Shown here: piece by piece, positions 16,885 to 24,947 of the stretch
How positions within the stretch are numbered: the stretch's first letter is position 1
Layout of the letters: the number at the start of each line of letters is the position of its first letter
Origin: an uncultured Verrucomicrobiota bacterium
GTDB taxonomy: Bacteria > Verrucomicrobiota > Verrucomicrobiia > Opitutales > Seribacteraceae
Assembly (NCBI GenBank): GCA_902618175.1
Contig: CACMZN010000018.1
Location: forward strand, 1-40,094
Length of the DNA: 40,094 nt
Reading direction: 5' to 3'
Notes under the pieces: model-generated
Told to the model about the DNA's origin: nothing
The model's input: the letters and a program-made list of their open reading frames with translations, nothing else
Database searches by the model: none
Made by a program: the position numbers and the translations under genes

Positions 16885-17811
16885 TTACTGTTTCTCTACC
16901 CAAAAGGCTTCCGAGCGAACTTTAATTTTGAAATCTTCGGAAGTCGCTGACTGCGCAAGAATGGAAACCTTGGAACCTTCGACGATTTGACCAACTGGTT
17001 TAAGATCGATTTCCTTAAAATAGTCATGCACGTCCCTCAAAGATTGATAAGTTTCACCAGACACCAAAATGAAGTCGTTTTCGGATACTGTCTTGGTCCA
17101 TTCATCGTCTTTCTTTTCGACAGGTTCCAAAACACATGCAACTCCTTTCATGGTAAGCATGTAATGTCCGGATTCTACAATACTGGACAAGGTAATTTCA
17201 TTAACGACGCTACTTGATAGATGAAAAACATTTGCGGATGGCTCATACCAATGAAAAAAAGGATTTTCAGGTTTTTTTGAACTGATTTCAACAAGATCTC
17301 CGGTCGATACCTTCCACTTGATCTCATGAGGGATTCCATTTATTTGCGACCAGTTGACGGAGTCGTTGGAAGGCCCTTCCTTTGAGATGTGATCAAGGGC
17401 TGCTTGATACCAAGACCCAGCAGAGCTGACATAATCACCCTTTTTATAATGAGTATTTTCTTTCCAATCCACATCAAGTGGAGCCACTGCAAATTCTTCT
17501 ACCACAGGGTGCTCGTCAGTCATATACATTACGGCAAAATAAGTGCCAATAGCGATGACCAGTCCCATCAAAAAAAGAATCGTATTGAGAAGTTTGTCCC
17601 ATTTCAAATGCATGAACCACCAGATTACACCGATGAACTTCAGAATCGAAGTGACGAAAAGAATGCCGATTATGTACTTACCTTCGAAAGTTTGTACATA
17701 TATGATGACGATTTCCACGCCGGTTATGGCGACTAGAATCATGGAGAGATTAAAGAAAGTGAAAAAACGCTTGCTTTCCTCTGATACGGGATCTTCCGAG
17801 TGATCACTCAT
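16885..17811 (-). CDS. Cytochrome oxidase subunit IV-like protein with periplasmic CBM-like extension
   Basis: A 308-residue protein. Residues 1-98 form three membrane helices (about 18-40, 47-67, 76-97) in the pattern of prokaryotic oxidase subunit IV, including IWWFMHLKWDK. The remaining ~210 residues, predicted to lie outside the membrane, are not part of normal subunit IV (about 100 residues). Their first part (114-157) has a Y-x2-GD-x-V...WYQA...W layout like carbohydrate-binding module family 5/12. The rest is unassigned, rich in beta-like alternation. Position within ctaB-coxB-coxA-coxC supports an oxidase role. The function of the extension is unknown. Confidence 0.8.
   Translation of the reverse strand: MSDHSEDPVSEESKRFFTFFNLSMILVAITGVEIVIIYVQTFEGKYIIGILFVTSILKFIGVIWWFMHLKWDKLLNTILFLMGLVIAIGTYFAVMYMTDEHPVVEEFAVAPLDVDWKENTHYKKGDYVSSAGSWYQAALDHISKEGPSNDSVNWSQINGIPHEIKWKVSTGDLVEISSKKPENPFFHWYEPSANVFHLSSSVVNEITLSSIVESGHYMLTMKGVACVLEPVEKKDDEWTKTVSENDFILVSGETYQSLRDVHDYFKEIDLKPVGQIVEGSKVSILAQSATSEDFKIKVRSEAFWVEKQ
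17341..17472 (-). other. CBM5/12-like segment in subunit IV-like protein
   Basis: Residues 114-157 contain VDWKENTHYKKGDYVSS, then WYQAALDHISKEGP, and end with NWSQ. This is the spacing W-x(n)-Y-x2-GD-x-V, Y-x-A, P, W of short chitin/cellulose-binding modules. A similar segment occurs in coxB (20814-20966). Pattern recognition only. Confidence 0.5.
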
Positions 17812-17851
17812 GATCTACAAATTGACGATTTTGAATATAATTCAAGCCTAT

Positions 17852-18493
17852 TCAGAAGGCATATTCCATAAGGTATACGACTGGAAAAATGATTATCCAA
17901 ACAATATCCACGAAGTGCCAATAAAGTCCGCAACATTCGATGTCCAAAGCATCTGCTGTGCTCATCTTTCCAGTAAAAGAATAAACCAGCCAACCCAGGA
18001 GCCAAAAAACTCCTATGGCAACATGGGTGCCGTGGGTACCGGTCAATACGTAAAATGTGGAACCGAAGACATGAGGTTCGCCACGGTATGTTGACAGCGT
18101 GAGTTCATTACCTTCCATATTGACGAAATGGGTAAATTCATAAACTTGGCAAGCCAAGAAAATTACTCCGAAAACAATGGTGCCGAAAAGCATCCATCGG
18201 GTACTGTTCAAATTACCTTTGTGAATGGCAGAAACAGCCAGAGCCATGAACAAAGAACTAGCAAGTAAAATGAAGGTACTGAAAGAAGTTAGCTCGATGT
18301 CGAAAATGTCTCTGATGTCTAGAAAGTTGGAACCAACGGTTGCGGAAATCTTACGATAAATGAGGTGTGTTGAAATGAGAGTTCCAAAAAACATACAGTC
18401 AGAACCCAAAAAGGCCCACATGAGAACCTTTTTGTTAGGAATTCCTGTACTGGTGACAGGCTCGTGGTGCTCCAATGCCGCTGCTTCGCTCAT
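17852..18493 (-). CDS. coxC: Cytochrome c oxidase subunit III
   Basis: A 213-residue, five-helix subunit III of the short type found with caa3 oxidases, where the first two helices are carried on the extended subunit I. Visible features include WAFLGSDCMFFGTLISTHL in the first helix and GTHGTHVAIG with HFVDIVWI in the last two helices, typical of the family. It contributes to stability of the core oxidase rather than to redox chemistry. It lies 40 bases after coxA and 40 bases before the subunit IV-like gene, within the same operon. Confidence 0.95.
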   Translation of the reverse strand: MSEAAALEHHEPVTSTGIPNKKVLMWAFLGSDCMFFGTLISTHLIYRKISATVGSNFLDIRDIFDIELTSFSTFILLASSLFMALAVSAIHKGNLNSTRWMLFGTIVFGVIFLACQVYEFTHFVNMEGNELTLSTYRGEPHVFGSTFYVLTGTHGTHVAIGVFWLLGWLVYSFTGKMSTADALDIECCGLYWHFVDIVWIIIFPVVYLMEYAF

Positions 18494-18533
18494 TGAGTAT
18501 TCGAATAGGTGGGTGGTTTAATGTGAGGAAGGT

Positions 18534-20477
18534 CTACTCTTCGCTTTCTTTTGGAAACAAATGGTAACCACCTGGTCCTTCCATCGACCAAAGAATTATG
18601 CCGAGTACGAAAACCGCTCCACCCCCAATGGCAACGGTATAGTTTCTGACAAGCTCTCCGGCCGGGCCAATGGACTGATGAAAGAGCATACCCAGGACCA
18701 TTACAAACAAGCCGACAGCTGTTATGAGAGGGCACCAGGATCGGTCCGGCATGTGAATGCCGTGGTCATCCAACGGTTCCTTCTGAGAATGTTTGTCGCG
18801 AGGACCGTAGTTGTTTTCCCAAGTTTGATCCCTGGATTTGATGATTGGAGTACGCGAAAAATTGTACTCTTTAACGGGTGAAGAAAGACTCCATTCCAAA
18901 GTCCGTGCGTCCCATGGATTTTTGCCGGCTGCTTTGAGCTTCTTATTGAAGAATGAAGAAAGAAATTGATAAACCCCTATAGCTATGCCAACTCCAAGAA
19001 TAAAAGAACCAATGGTTGCGATTTGATTCCATGTTTCAAACCCATGTCCCTCGTTGTAGCTGTGTGTGCGACGAGGTTGACCGATCATGCCGAGGTAATG
19101 CATGGGAAAAAAAGTCAGGTTGAAGCCGATGAACATCAAAGTGAATACAAGCTTGCCAAGTTTTTCATTCATCAGCTTCCCCGACATTTTAGGTAGCCAA
19201 AAATAAAATCCTGCGAAAAGTCCGAAAAGTGCTCCACCAATCAAAACATAGTGGAAATGAGCGACCACGAAGTAAGTATCTTGATGCTGAGCGTCAATCG
19301 GAACAGAAGAATGCATTATGCCGGTGAACCCACCAATCATAAACATGGTTATGAAGCCTAACGCGAACAACATGGGCGTATCAAATCTAATCCTTCCTCC
19401 CCACATGGTACCAATCCAATTAAAAATCTTGATGCCGGTTGGTATGGCAATGAGCATGGTGAGTATGGAAAAGGCGGATGTGGCGACGACTCCCATACCT
19501 GTGGTAAACATGTGATGACTCCAAACTGCGAAACCCATAAATCCGATTATGGCTCCAGAGAAAATGATCAACCCGTACCCAAACAATGGTTTGCGGGAGA
19601 AAACAGGAATAATTTCCGAAACGATGCCCATGGCCGGCAGGATAAGTATGTAAACTTCAGGATGACCAAAAATCCAGAACAGATGTTGCCAGAGGTGGGG
19701 CTTGCCACCCTCGAGAAAGTCAAAGAAATTGGTGCCGTAAGTCCGATCGAACATTAACTCGGCCAATGCGACGGTAATCGCAGGGAAAGCAAGGATGATG
19801 AGAAAACTAACGATCAAAGTCATCCAAGTGAACACCGGCATTCTCATCATGGTCATGCCGGGCGCACGCATGTTGATGATGGTGGTAATGAAATTAAAGG
19901 AGGCAAGTAACGAAGCGATTCCAAGGATTTGAAGGGAGAATACCCAAAAATCAGGACCCATATCCCCAATGACTTCGGCAAAACGCGTGTCTGTCAAGGG
20001 AGCATATCCAAACCAACCGATGGCAGGTGAGCCGCCGGTGAAAAACCAACTTAAATTAAGAGTGATGCCGCCGGCAATGAAACACCATAGACTAAGCGTA
20101 TTCATACGTGGGAAAGCGACGTCTCTGGCACCGATTTGCAAGGGCATGATGAAGTTGAAGAAAGCGGCGCTAAGAGGCATGATGACCAGAAACACCATAG
20201 TTGTTCCATGCATTGTAAACATCTGATTGTACTGTCTGTTTGTGAGTACTTCCATGTTGTGGCTCCAAAGTTGAGAGCGAATGAGAAGAGCTTCCAAACC
20301 ACCAACAAGTAGAAAAAACAAAGCGGATAGTCCGTACATATACCCGATTTTTTTGTGATCAATGGTAGTCAACCAATCAACCAATCCGGAGGCGTGCTGT
20401 CCAGGTCGAGGAAAAGTCTTGGTTTCGGTTTTGACGCCGGTGTCCGGAGCAACATATTTTAATGATTCAATGGCCAT
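18534..20477 (-). CDS. coxA: Cytochrome c oxidase subunit I, caa3 type with C-terminal extension
   Basis: The 647-residue haem-copper catalytic subunit. Ligands can be placed: low-spin haem H90 and H409, CuB H272, H321 and H322, haem a3 H407. The His-Tyr crosslink candidate is Y276, within GHPEVY (271-276), E274 is the D-channel end, and K350 in IPTGIKIFNW marks the K channel, so it is an A-type proton-pumping oxidase. After the twelve core helices there is a hydrophilic segment (about 535-583) and two more helices (about 585-637), which fits a subunit I carrying the first helices of subunit III, as in Bacillus-type caa3 enzymes. It lies 21 bases after coxB. Confidence 0.97.
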   Translation of the reverse strand: MAIESLKYVAPDTGVKTETKTFPRPGQHASGLVDWLTTIDHKKIGYMYGLSALFFLLVGGLEALLIRSQLWSHNMEVLTNRQYNQMFTMHGTTMVFLVIMPLSAAFFNFIMPLQIGARDVAFPRMNTLSLWCFIAGGITLNLSWFFTGGSPAIGWFGYAPLTDTRFAEVIGDMGPDFWVFSLQILGIASLLASFNFITTIINMRAPGMTMMRMPVFTWMTLIVSFLIILAFPAITVALAELMFDRTYGTNFFDFLEGGKPHLWQHLFWIFGHPEVYILILPAMGIVSEIIPVFSRKPLFGYGLIIFSGAIIGFMGFAVWSHHMFTTGMGVVATSAFSILTMLIAIPTGIKIFNWIGTMWGGRIRFDTPMLFALGFITMFMIGGFTGIMHSSVPIDAQHQDTYFVVAHFHYVLIGGALFGLFAGFYFWLPKMSGKLMNEKLGKLVFTLMFIGFNLTFFPMHYLGMIGQPRRTHSYNEGHGFETWNQIATIGSFILGVGIAIGVYQFLSSFFNKKLKAAGKNPWDARTLEWSLSSPVKEYNFSRTPIIKSRDQTWENNYGPRDKHSQKEPLDDHGIHMPDRSWCPLITAVGLFVMVLGMLFHQSIGPAGELVRNYTVAIGGGAVFVLGIILWSMEGPGGYHLFPKESEE

Positions 20478-20498
20478 GATGTATGTGAGTTGAATTTC

Positions 20499-21887
20499 TT
20501 AAATTTGTCCAAGCAAATACTGTACGAGTTGATCTACGACTTTGTCTTCATTCTCAAGATTGCGAAGAGGATGATCATCGTCTATTCCTTCCCCATTCCA
20601 CATAAGATTCCCGTATTTAACCTCGTTGGAATTACGGAGCCACTTGGCGAGACTCTCTTCGTCATTTCTCATCCATCCAGCCGCAAGTGAAGTCCTTAGG
20701 CCAAACAAGGTGAGGTTGGGTCCCTTCGCTCCTATGCCAGTTCGGTTAACTGCATGACATTGAACACATTGGAGGGAAGAAAAAAGTTGTTTGCCTATTT
20801 CATAATCGTCAGAATGCTTCTTAACCCAAGACTGCTCGGAAAGGTTGGGAGCTTCGCCTTTTGCAATTTCCTTGAGAGCCCGGTATTCCCTTGTAGCTCC
20901 TTCTCCAAGAGAATCATCGGGAAACAAAACAGTGTCGCCTGTCGCATAATCAGTTTCTGGATTGTAAGTGGCTGGTTGCAAGTTGGGATTTTGGGAAGAT
21001 TGATAAAGCTCTACCCATGCATCGAAATCATCATCGGTTTGAGCTAATGCGCGAAATGACATGTAGGCATGTGAATTACCGCAGTATTCAGCGCATTGAC
21101 CATAAAACAAACCCCCAACAGGTTCGAATTCATCAGTGAATTTTTGTTTGGCAAAAACAGTTTGCCTCATTTTGCCATCAAATACTGCGGGCATTGCATC
21201 TGCTTCACTTTCGCCTGAGAGTATCTTTTCTTTATCTGCAATAAACCAAAGAAAATTTTCTTGCCCAGGCATCAAATCCATTTTGCCAGCTAACTTGGGA
21301 AGCCAGAAGCTATGTATAACGTCCTCCGTTCGTAAGTTTACCCGAACAGCTTTACTTGCAGGAAAGACTAATTCGTTAGCGGTCACAATGCCATACTGTG
21401 GGTACTCAAAAACCCAAAAAAATCTTTTACCGGTTACATTTACCGTAATCGCTCCGTCGATTTGAGAACGATCCAAGCCAAGTTTTTCGAGAGTTTCCGT
21501 TTTGTTCGGGTCAGGAACACGGTTCATGAGTACAACACCTTGAAGGGTAGGTATCGCCAAAATCACCAAAATTATCGTCGAAGCCAGGATCAGCGTAACT
21601 TCGATCTTGGAGTTTCCATGAGATTGGGCGGGAATTTCGAGGGATTCCTCCTTTGATTTAGCGCGATATTTCCAGAGAACGAAAAGTAGACATCCGCCAA
21701 CTGCGCAAAAAAGGAAAATGGTGATCCAAACGGACAACATGAAAATGTCGTACTGATTCTGAGAAACTAAACCCTTGGGATCGAGTGCAGATTGTTTGTG
21801 ATCAACTCGAGAACATCCGCCGAACAAAACAAGCCATGTGAGAAGGAAGGCTGTAATTAGCGAGAATCTATTGATTATGCGTGGCAT
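20499..21887 (-). CDS. coxB: Cytochrome c oxidase subunit II with fused cytochrome c (caa3)
   Basis: A 462-residue lipoprotein. The signal ends at a lipobox LFGGC with C25 as the lipidated residue. Two membrane helices follow (about 48-73 and 97-120), then the CuA domain with H192, C265, C269, H273 and M276 (GQCAEYCGNSHAYM). The C-terminal domain is a class I cytochrome c with CVQCH (374-378) and a likely axial Met at 429 (NLMW), which defines a caa3-type enzyme. Between the two (residues 308-358) lies an unusual insertion resembling a CBM5/12 module. It is second in the ctaB-coxBAC operon, starting 15 bases after ctaB. Confidence 0.96.
   Translation of the reverse strand: MPRIINRFSLITAFLLTWLVLFGGCSRVDHKQSALDPKGLVSQNQYDIFMLSVWITIFLFCAVGGCLLFVLWKYRAKSKEESLEIPAQSHGNSKIEVTLILASTIILVILAIPTLQGVVLMNRVPDPNKTETLEKLGLDRSQIDGAITVNVTGKRFFWVFEYPQYGIVTANELVFPASKAVRVNLRTEDVIHSFWLPKLAGKMDLMPGQENFLWFIADKEKILSGESEADAMPAVFDGKMRQTVFAKQKFTDEFEPVGGLFYGQCAEYCGNSHAYMSFRALAQTDDDFDAWVELYQSSQNPNLQPATYNPETDYATGDTVLFPDDSLGEGATREYRALKEIAKGEAPNLSEQSWVKKHSDDYEIGKQLFSSLQCVQCHAVNRTGIGAKGPNLTLFGLRTSLAAGWMRNDEESLAKWLRNSNEVKYGNLMWNGEGIDDDHPLRNLENEDKVVDQLVQYLLGQI
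20814..20966 (-). other. CBM5/12-like segment between CuA and cytochrome c domains of CoxB
   Basis: Residues 308-358 show ETDYATGDTV, then REYRALKEIAKGEAPN and a closing SW. The order Y-x2-GD-x-V, Y-x-A-L, I-x-K, P-N, W matches the segment in the subunit IV-like protein almost position by position, apart from about ten extra residues in the middle. Assigned by pattern only. Confidence 0.5.
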
Positions 21888-21902
21888 GATTGAAGGTGCA
21901 GG

Positions 21903-22835
21903 TTAGAGGTAACGGTCAATGACCAATGTTGCCAACAATAAAGGAAGGTAAATGATGGTGACGAAAAAAAGCTTTTTGGCAAATTTGTCCCTGTTGTCGG
22001 AGAAGAAAAACTTAAGGGCGGGAATGAATAGATAAATCGATAGTAGTATGGCAGAAAACAAATAAAATGAACTAGGAGCTCCTTGTGTGGTGGGTAGGAA
22101 ATAAGGACTGAATACAAAAAAAGTTAGTAGAAATGTGTAAAACAAACTTTTCAAGGCAAGATTACGGCCTTGATCGGTGCCGAGCTGATGCAATTTGAAA
22201 CCACCCTTGTTGTAGTCATCCCTGAAATTCCATGCGATTGCCATAAAGTGAGGGAGTTGCCATGTGAAAAGAATTCCGAAGAGAATCCAACCATATGGAG
22301 ATGGTACTCCAGCAGCGGCGACCCATCCAATCAATGGAGGAAGGGCACCTGATATAGCACCGATTTCTGTGGCGTAGGGAGATACTTTTTTGAGAGGTGT
22401 ATATAAAAAAAGATAAATAACGAGGGTCGCAAAGGTAAGAGACATTGCCCAGATATTGGTGCCGAGTCCAAGAACGAGCAATCCAAGGGATGACAGAATG
22501 ACGCCGTAAACAAAGGCAAAGCGTGGAGAAATAAGATTGGAGGGAAGAGGACGACTCGCTGTCCTTGCCATTTTCGAATCTTCTTTTCTTTCCATCCATT
22601 GGTTCAACGAGGCAACCCCACCTGCGGCGAAAGCAGTACCCAGTAAAAGAGCAACAAACAAAAGCCAGTCGTTTTGTAGAGGTTTGTGTAACAGAAATCC
22701 GAGAGCGGCAGTGAATACGGAGAGCAAACTCAAGCGAGGTTTGGTGAGTTCGTATAATGCGTAGAAAGAAACCACATTGCTGGAATCCAATGTATCGGAT
22801 GTTTGTTTGGCGGATATGGTTTTGATAATACTCAC
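21903..22835 (-). CDS. ctaB: Protohaem IX farnesyltransferase (haem O synthase)
   Basis: A 310-residue UbiA-superfamily prenyltransferase that adds a farnesyl group to haem b, making haem O on the way to haem A for the oxidase encoded downstream. The family active-site pattern is present as NQWMERKEDSKMARTASRPL (the N-x3-(D/E)-x3-D-x2-M-x-RT-x2-RP signature), followed by several hydrophobic helices and the second Asp-rich loop near WNFRDDYNKGGF. It is the first gene of the minus-strand operon. Haem A synthase (ctaA) is not in this window. Confidence 0.95.
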   Translation of the reverse strand: MSIIKTISAKQTSDTLDSSNVVSFYALYELTKPRLSLLSVFTAALGFLLHKPLQNDWLLFVALLLGTAFAAGGVASLNQWMERKEDSKMARTASRPLPSNLISPRFAFVYGVILSSLGLLVLGLGTNIWAMSLTFATLVIYLFLYTPLKKVSPYATEIGAISGALPPLIGWVAAAGVPSPYGWILFGILFTWQLPHFMAIAWNFRDDYNKGGFKLHQLGTDQGRNLALKSLFYTFLLTFFVFSPYFLPTTQGAPSSFYLFSAILLSIYLFIPALKFFFSDNRDKFAKKLFFVTIIYLPLLLATLVIDRYL

Positions 22836-23094
22836 AGGATATATATATTCTGTCTCTCGTCACTAATCAAGCAAGGTGAATGGAAACTAATAGTATAATG
22901 AAAGTTTTTCTAATAGGGACCCATAGAGTTCTTAACGATGATCATTTAATGTAATATTGAGGAAAACTTGCCTTCACGCCTTTAATTAACGAACATATTA
23001 TTTCGCTTTTATATGTCCAGCCATGAATAGTGCAGTTTTCAAACATTTGGCATTTGATGTTGCCCGGTTGCTTTTCGCAAATACGTAGAACGAA
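22836..23094. promoter_or_regulatory. Divergent intergenic region ctaB/SCO
   Basis: These 259 AT-rich bases separate the minus-strand oxidase operon from the plus-strand SCO operon, so they should contain promoters for both and could coordinate oxidase structural and assembly genes. A TGGCAT...TTGC pair near 23048-23063 resembles a sigma-54 site but has the wrong spacing. No other element is convincing. Confidence 0.45.
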
Positions 23095-24027
23095 ATGGAG
23101 ATTCTAAGGTTAATCATTCCTGCAGCCGCATGCTTTTCCATTTTATGGCAAACGTCCTGTTCGGAAAGCACGACATCGACACTTACTTCGGGCCTTAGCA
23201 ATTATTATGTTAGAGGAGCGGTCACAAAATTAGATTTTAACAAAAGCCTGGCCTCCGTTAAGGTACTCGGCTTTGGTCGTGGGTTAAGTGAAGAACTTTC
23301 TTTGAATTCCAAAAGTGCATATGATTTTCACATTCAACCTGGAGACTTAAAACTTCTCGATAAAAAGAAGGTTTTCAGAGCAACCGCACACGAAATCTAC
23401 TCCTCCGACTTAGGCAAGATATTTTCACTTTCAGGAGTGTGGCCGGATGAAAAATCTGAAAGAATCCGCGTCAATAACGTGAACCGATTGCTTAGAAGAG
23501 ACACCTTGAGCATGGGAGAGGATATGATCCGCATGGTGGGAGATTTCGTGCCTCCCTTTGCACTTTACGATCAAAACGGTCAAGTCGTCACAACAGACTA
23601 TTTTGACGGTTCGATCACAGTGGTTAATTTCATCTTCACACGATGTTCGGTTGCCGAGATGTGCCCTGCTTCCACTTTGAAGATGAAAAATTTGCAAGAA
23701 CTGGCAGCAAAGACAAAAATTCCATATGTAAAATTTTTATCCATCACTTTGGATCCTCAGTATGACTCACCCGGAGTTTTGAAATCTTATGCTTTAGGAT
23801 ACAACTTGAATGAAAACAATTTTAAGCTGGGAACTGCCCCCAAATCCGTGATCAATGACTTGACCAGACAATTTGGTATTTATAGAAAGAATGAAAAAAA
23901 TCAGCCTCTCGATCACACGATGCGAACAATGATTGTCAACCAGCGTAGACAAATCGTTTACCAAGTACCAGGAAAGGGATGGTCCGTGGAAGATTTTCTT
24001 TCCCGTTTGACTTCCGGAACGATGTAA
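23095..24027 (+). CDS. SCO1/SenC-family copper protein with N-terminal CusF-like domain
   Basis: A 310-residue exported protein. The N-terminus is a signal sequence with a weak lipobox ending at C22. Residues about 38-100 (YYVRGAVTKLDF...PGDLKLL) resemble the small copper-binding domain often fused to SCO proteins, but the usual His and Met ligands are not visible. Residues about 150-305 form the thioredoxin-like SCO domain with C184 and C190 spaced CX5C (FTRCSVAEMC) and the distal His H274 (LDHT). SCO proteins deliver copper to, or reduce, the CuA site of subunit II. The divergent position next to the cox operon fits that role. The CX5C spacing, instead of CX3C, occurs in a known subgroup. 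Confidence 0.88.
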   Translation: MEILRLIIPAAACFSILWQTSCSESTTSTLTSGLSNYYVRGAVTKLDFNKSLASVKVLGFGRGLSEELSLNSKSAYDFHIQPGDLKLLDKKKVFRATAHEIYSSDLGKIFSLSGVWPDEKSERIRVNNVNRLLRRDTLSMGEDMIRMVGDFVPPFALYDQNGQVVTTDYFDGSITVVNFIFTRCSVAEMCPASTLKMKNLQELAAKTKIPYVKFLSITLDPQYDSPGVLKSYALGYNLNENNFKLGTAPKSVINDLTRQFGIYRKNEKNQPLDHTMRTMIVNQRRQIVYQVPGKGWSVEDFLSRLTSGTM

Positions 24028-24044
24028 GTCGTTTTTTTACGGTT

Positions 24045-24947
24045 ATGAATCATACCATAATGCGTCCTGTCATAATGACGATTCCTTTTGTGGCCTGCTA
24101 TTTTTTATTGAGGTCTCTACCCGTGGAGCCATGCGATTTTCTGCACGAAGCCACTTATAATGCTGAAGGAAAATTGGATTATTGTGGTTCAGGTGATTCC
24201 GGTTTTGTTGATCTGACGGTTCGGAAATGGCCAATTAAAATGGACTTTCGCCCTTTGGACGAATTGCAGATTGGTAAACCGTGCAGATTTGAAATCCACC
24301 TTAAACAATTTGATGGATCTCCCCTCAGTGCGAATGACGTGGCACTTAGTCACACCCAAAAGATTCATCTTCTGGCCATAGATTCCAGTTTGTCTGACTA
24401 TCAACACCTGCATCCCACTCACGATTCCTTGTACAACGGTGTTTGGCACTTTACCTTGACTCCAAAAAGGGGAGGAAAATATTCTGTCTTTCTTGATTTT
24501 ATTCCTGTGCGAAGTCCACGACGGGTGTTACTATCCGCGTCTTTTGATGTGGATGGAGACATCCCAAAACCGAGTTCCTATCATGAATCCCTGAAAGTTG
24601 TGAGACAAGACCAGCTCTTTGAAATTCAGCTTATAAGGGAAGATGAGAAAAGTGATCTGCAATTGATTCTTACAGGTAAAAGTTCCGACGGAAATTCTCT
24701 GGAACTTTTGCCTGTTATGGGTGCTTTTGCCCACATGGTCGCTTTTGATTCAAAAATCAAAGGCTTTGCTCATCTTCATCCGAAAGAAAATATTTCAATC
24801 GAGAGCAGCGCCGATTCCCATAATGGAAAATTGACTTTCGTTTTTTCTCCACCAGCGAGTGGGCATTATCGACTGTGGGCTCAATTAAAAGTTACCGGGC
24901 AAGAAAACGAAATTTACATTCCTTTTGACATTAACATCAACACCTGA
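24045..24947 (+). CDS. Exported protein of unknown function with duplicated HLHP domain
   Basis: I do not recognise a named function. From ATG 24045 the protein has 300 residues with an N-terminal hydrophobic segment (about 8-24) that acts as signal or anchor. Two similar units follow: one near residues 107-152 (KIHLLAID, YQHLHP, GVWHFTLTP, GGKYSVFLDF) and one near 228-281 (FAHMVAFD, FAHLHP, GKLTFVFSPP, SGHYRLWAQL). The repeated histidines suggest metal, perhaps copper, binding. It sits between SCO and DUF420, overlapping the latter by one base pair set (TGATG), so a part in oxidase or copper assembly is inferred. ATG 24060 is an alternative start. Neither has a Shine-Dalgarno sequence. Confidence 0.7.
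   Translation: MNHTIMRPVIMTIPFVACYFLLRSLPVEPCDFLHEATYNAEGKLDYCGSGDSGFVDLTVRKWPIKMDFRPLDELQIGKPCRFEIHLKQFDGSPLSANDVALSHTQKIHLLAIDSSLSDYQHLHPTHDSLYNGVWHFTLTPKRGGKYSVFLDFIPVRSPRRVLLSASFDVDGDIPKPSSYHESLKVVRQDQLFEIQLIREDEKSDLQLILTGKSSDGNSLELLPVMGAFAHMVAFDSKIKGFAHLHPKENISIESSADSHNGKLTFVFSPPASGHYRLWAQLKVTGQENEIYIPFDININT

Noticed and set aside
16876-17811. Subunit IV-like gene as two genes joined by a sequencing frameshift
   Set aside because: The frame is continuous, and the CBM-like part follows the membrane part without a break or an internal start signal. A separate gene is not supported.
23048-23063. TGGCAT...TTGC pair resembling a sigma-54 promoter ahead of the SCO gene
   Set aside because: The GG to GC distance is one base too long, and sigma-54 promoters tolerate almost no spacing change.
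23033-23098. Small open frame of 21 codons ahead of the SCO gene
   Set aside because: No ribosome-binding site and no repeated codons of a regulatory kind suggesting attenuation. It is likely a chance frame.
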